A stretch of 6,433 nucleotides of DNA, taken from Victivallales bacterium (GTDB lineage: Bacteria; Verrucomicrobiota; Lentisphaeria; Oligosphaerales; Oligosphaeraceae). The stretch lies in the NCBI GenBank assembly GCA_017458805.1, contig JAFTAC010000429.1, forward strand, positions 1 to 6,433. Reading direction: 5' to 3'. The position numbers were made by a program, and so were the translations under genes. The notes under the pieces are model-generated. The model saw only the letters and a list, made by a program, of their open reading frames with translations. It had not been told where the DNA came from and ran no database searches. Positions 5,911-6,433 of the stretch are shown piece by piece (within the stretch, counting starts at the first letter, position 1; every line of letters begins with the position of its first letter).

Positions 5911-6433
5911 CTGTAACTGCTGAAGAATCCATCTGCAGTTCAACAGCTTCTCCTTCAGCGTCTGTTCCGTGTAATAGTAGTGGTTGGAGGCCTCGAAGGC
6001 AAGCCTGGAATCCAGACGAATCAACTTCAACTGCCTCAAAGCCAGTTCCTGCTCGTCCTTCACGACAGCAGCCAGCTCCACCTTCTTCCCTGCATTGCGC
6101 AGACGCACAAAGCGTATCTGCATCAGCGTGCTGCGGAAGTGGCAGTAGGCCGCGTTGGCAACGCTCCACAAATCCTCGAACGCCGCCTGCTCCTTTGGCG
6201 TGATCATCCCCTTCGCATGTTCCAGGCAGGCCAGCCCAGTCGCCCACTGGTCGCACAGGAACTGGAACTCCTGCTCAAAAACCTCCTCGGGATAGTAGTT
6301 GCCGCGCCACCCCGTCAGGTCGTCATACGGGAAACCAATCATGGTCGCGCGATAGCCCGTCGGCTCAAGGTAGAGCAAATCAACAGGGCCGTAGTTCTGC
6401 GGGGCCACGTAGATGGTGGAGGTGCCGTTGAAG
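5908..6433 (-). CDS. C-terminal part of an unidentified protein (partial, runs off the right edge)
   Basis: The frame is open to the edge: codons before the possible GTG at 6408 read FNGTSTIY, so 174 residues are visible and the true start lies outside. The region opens with a stretch rich in aromatic and Gly/Pro residues (YVAPQNYGP, EPTGYRATMIGFPYDDLTGW). An all-helical part follows, ending in DSRLAFEASNHYYYTEQ and a C-terminal helix. I cannot name the family. The layout, a compact aromatic-rich segment followed by helices, could be the tail of a large carbohydrate-active or other secreted enzyme, as is common in PVC genomes, but no catalytic motif is visible. It is followed after 10 bp by the secreted coiled-coil gene on the same strand, so the two are probably co-transcribed and may act together. 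No transmembrane segment is visible in this part. Confidence 0.75.
   Translation of the reverse strand, partial: FNGTSTIYVAPQNYGPVDLLYLEPTGYRATMIGFPYDDLTGWRGNYYPEEVFEQEFQFLCDQWATGLACLEHAKGMITPKEQAAFEDLWSVANAAYCHFRSTLMQIRFVRLRNAGKKVELAAVVKDEQELALRQLKLIRLDSRLAFEASNHYYYTEQTLKEKLLNCRWILQQLQ

Overview
The window looks like an anaerobic member of the Planctomycetes-Verrucomicrobia-Lentisphaerae (PVC) group, most likely Lentisphaerota or Kiritimatiellota. This is an inference. It rests on a bacterial sn-glycerol-1-phosphate dehydrogenase, an oxygen-sensitive ribonucleotide reductase activase, a very long secreted coiled-coil/TPR protein, and GC-rich intergenic DNA full of short repeats. No rRNA or tRNA is present to anchor the taxonomy.

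Layout: the last 30 codons of a rightward gene end at 94. A convergent intergenic region (95-403) follows. It holds GC-rich repeats and a 212-bp, largely self-complementary element (167-378) with 18-bp terminal inverted repeats and a 13-bp, one-mismatch direct repeat at its borders. Everything to the right is coded leftward. In transcription order this is: the C-terminal 174 residues of an unidentified protein (6433-5908); a 1055-residue secreted coiled-coil protein with C-terminal TPRs (5897-2730); a 7 x 25-bp tandem repeat (2546-2720); an NrdG-type radical SAM activase (2542-1835); a 114-bp spacer with an imperfect GGGAC-rich inverted repeat; and a glycerol-1-phosphate dehydrogenase (1720-404).

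The two right-hand genes are 10 bp apart and probably co-transcribed. The activase and the dehydrogenase are each preceded by a repeat-filled spacer, so they may form separate units or be read through at variable levels. The four leftward genes do not form an obvious single pathway. The activase serves anaerobic dNTP synthesis, the dehydrogenase makes sn-glycerol-1-phosphate, and the coiled-coil protein is probably structural in the envelope.

The most unusual material is non-coding. One feature is the nested-inverted-repeat element, which could fold into a three-way junction with two look-alike hairpins. The other is the 25-bp tandem array, whose last unit itself supplies the ribosome binding site of the activase gene.
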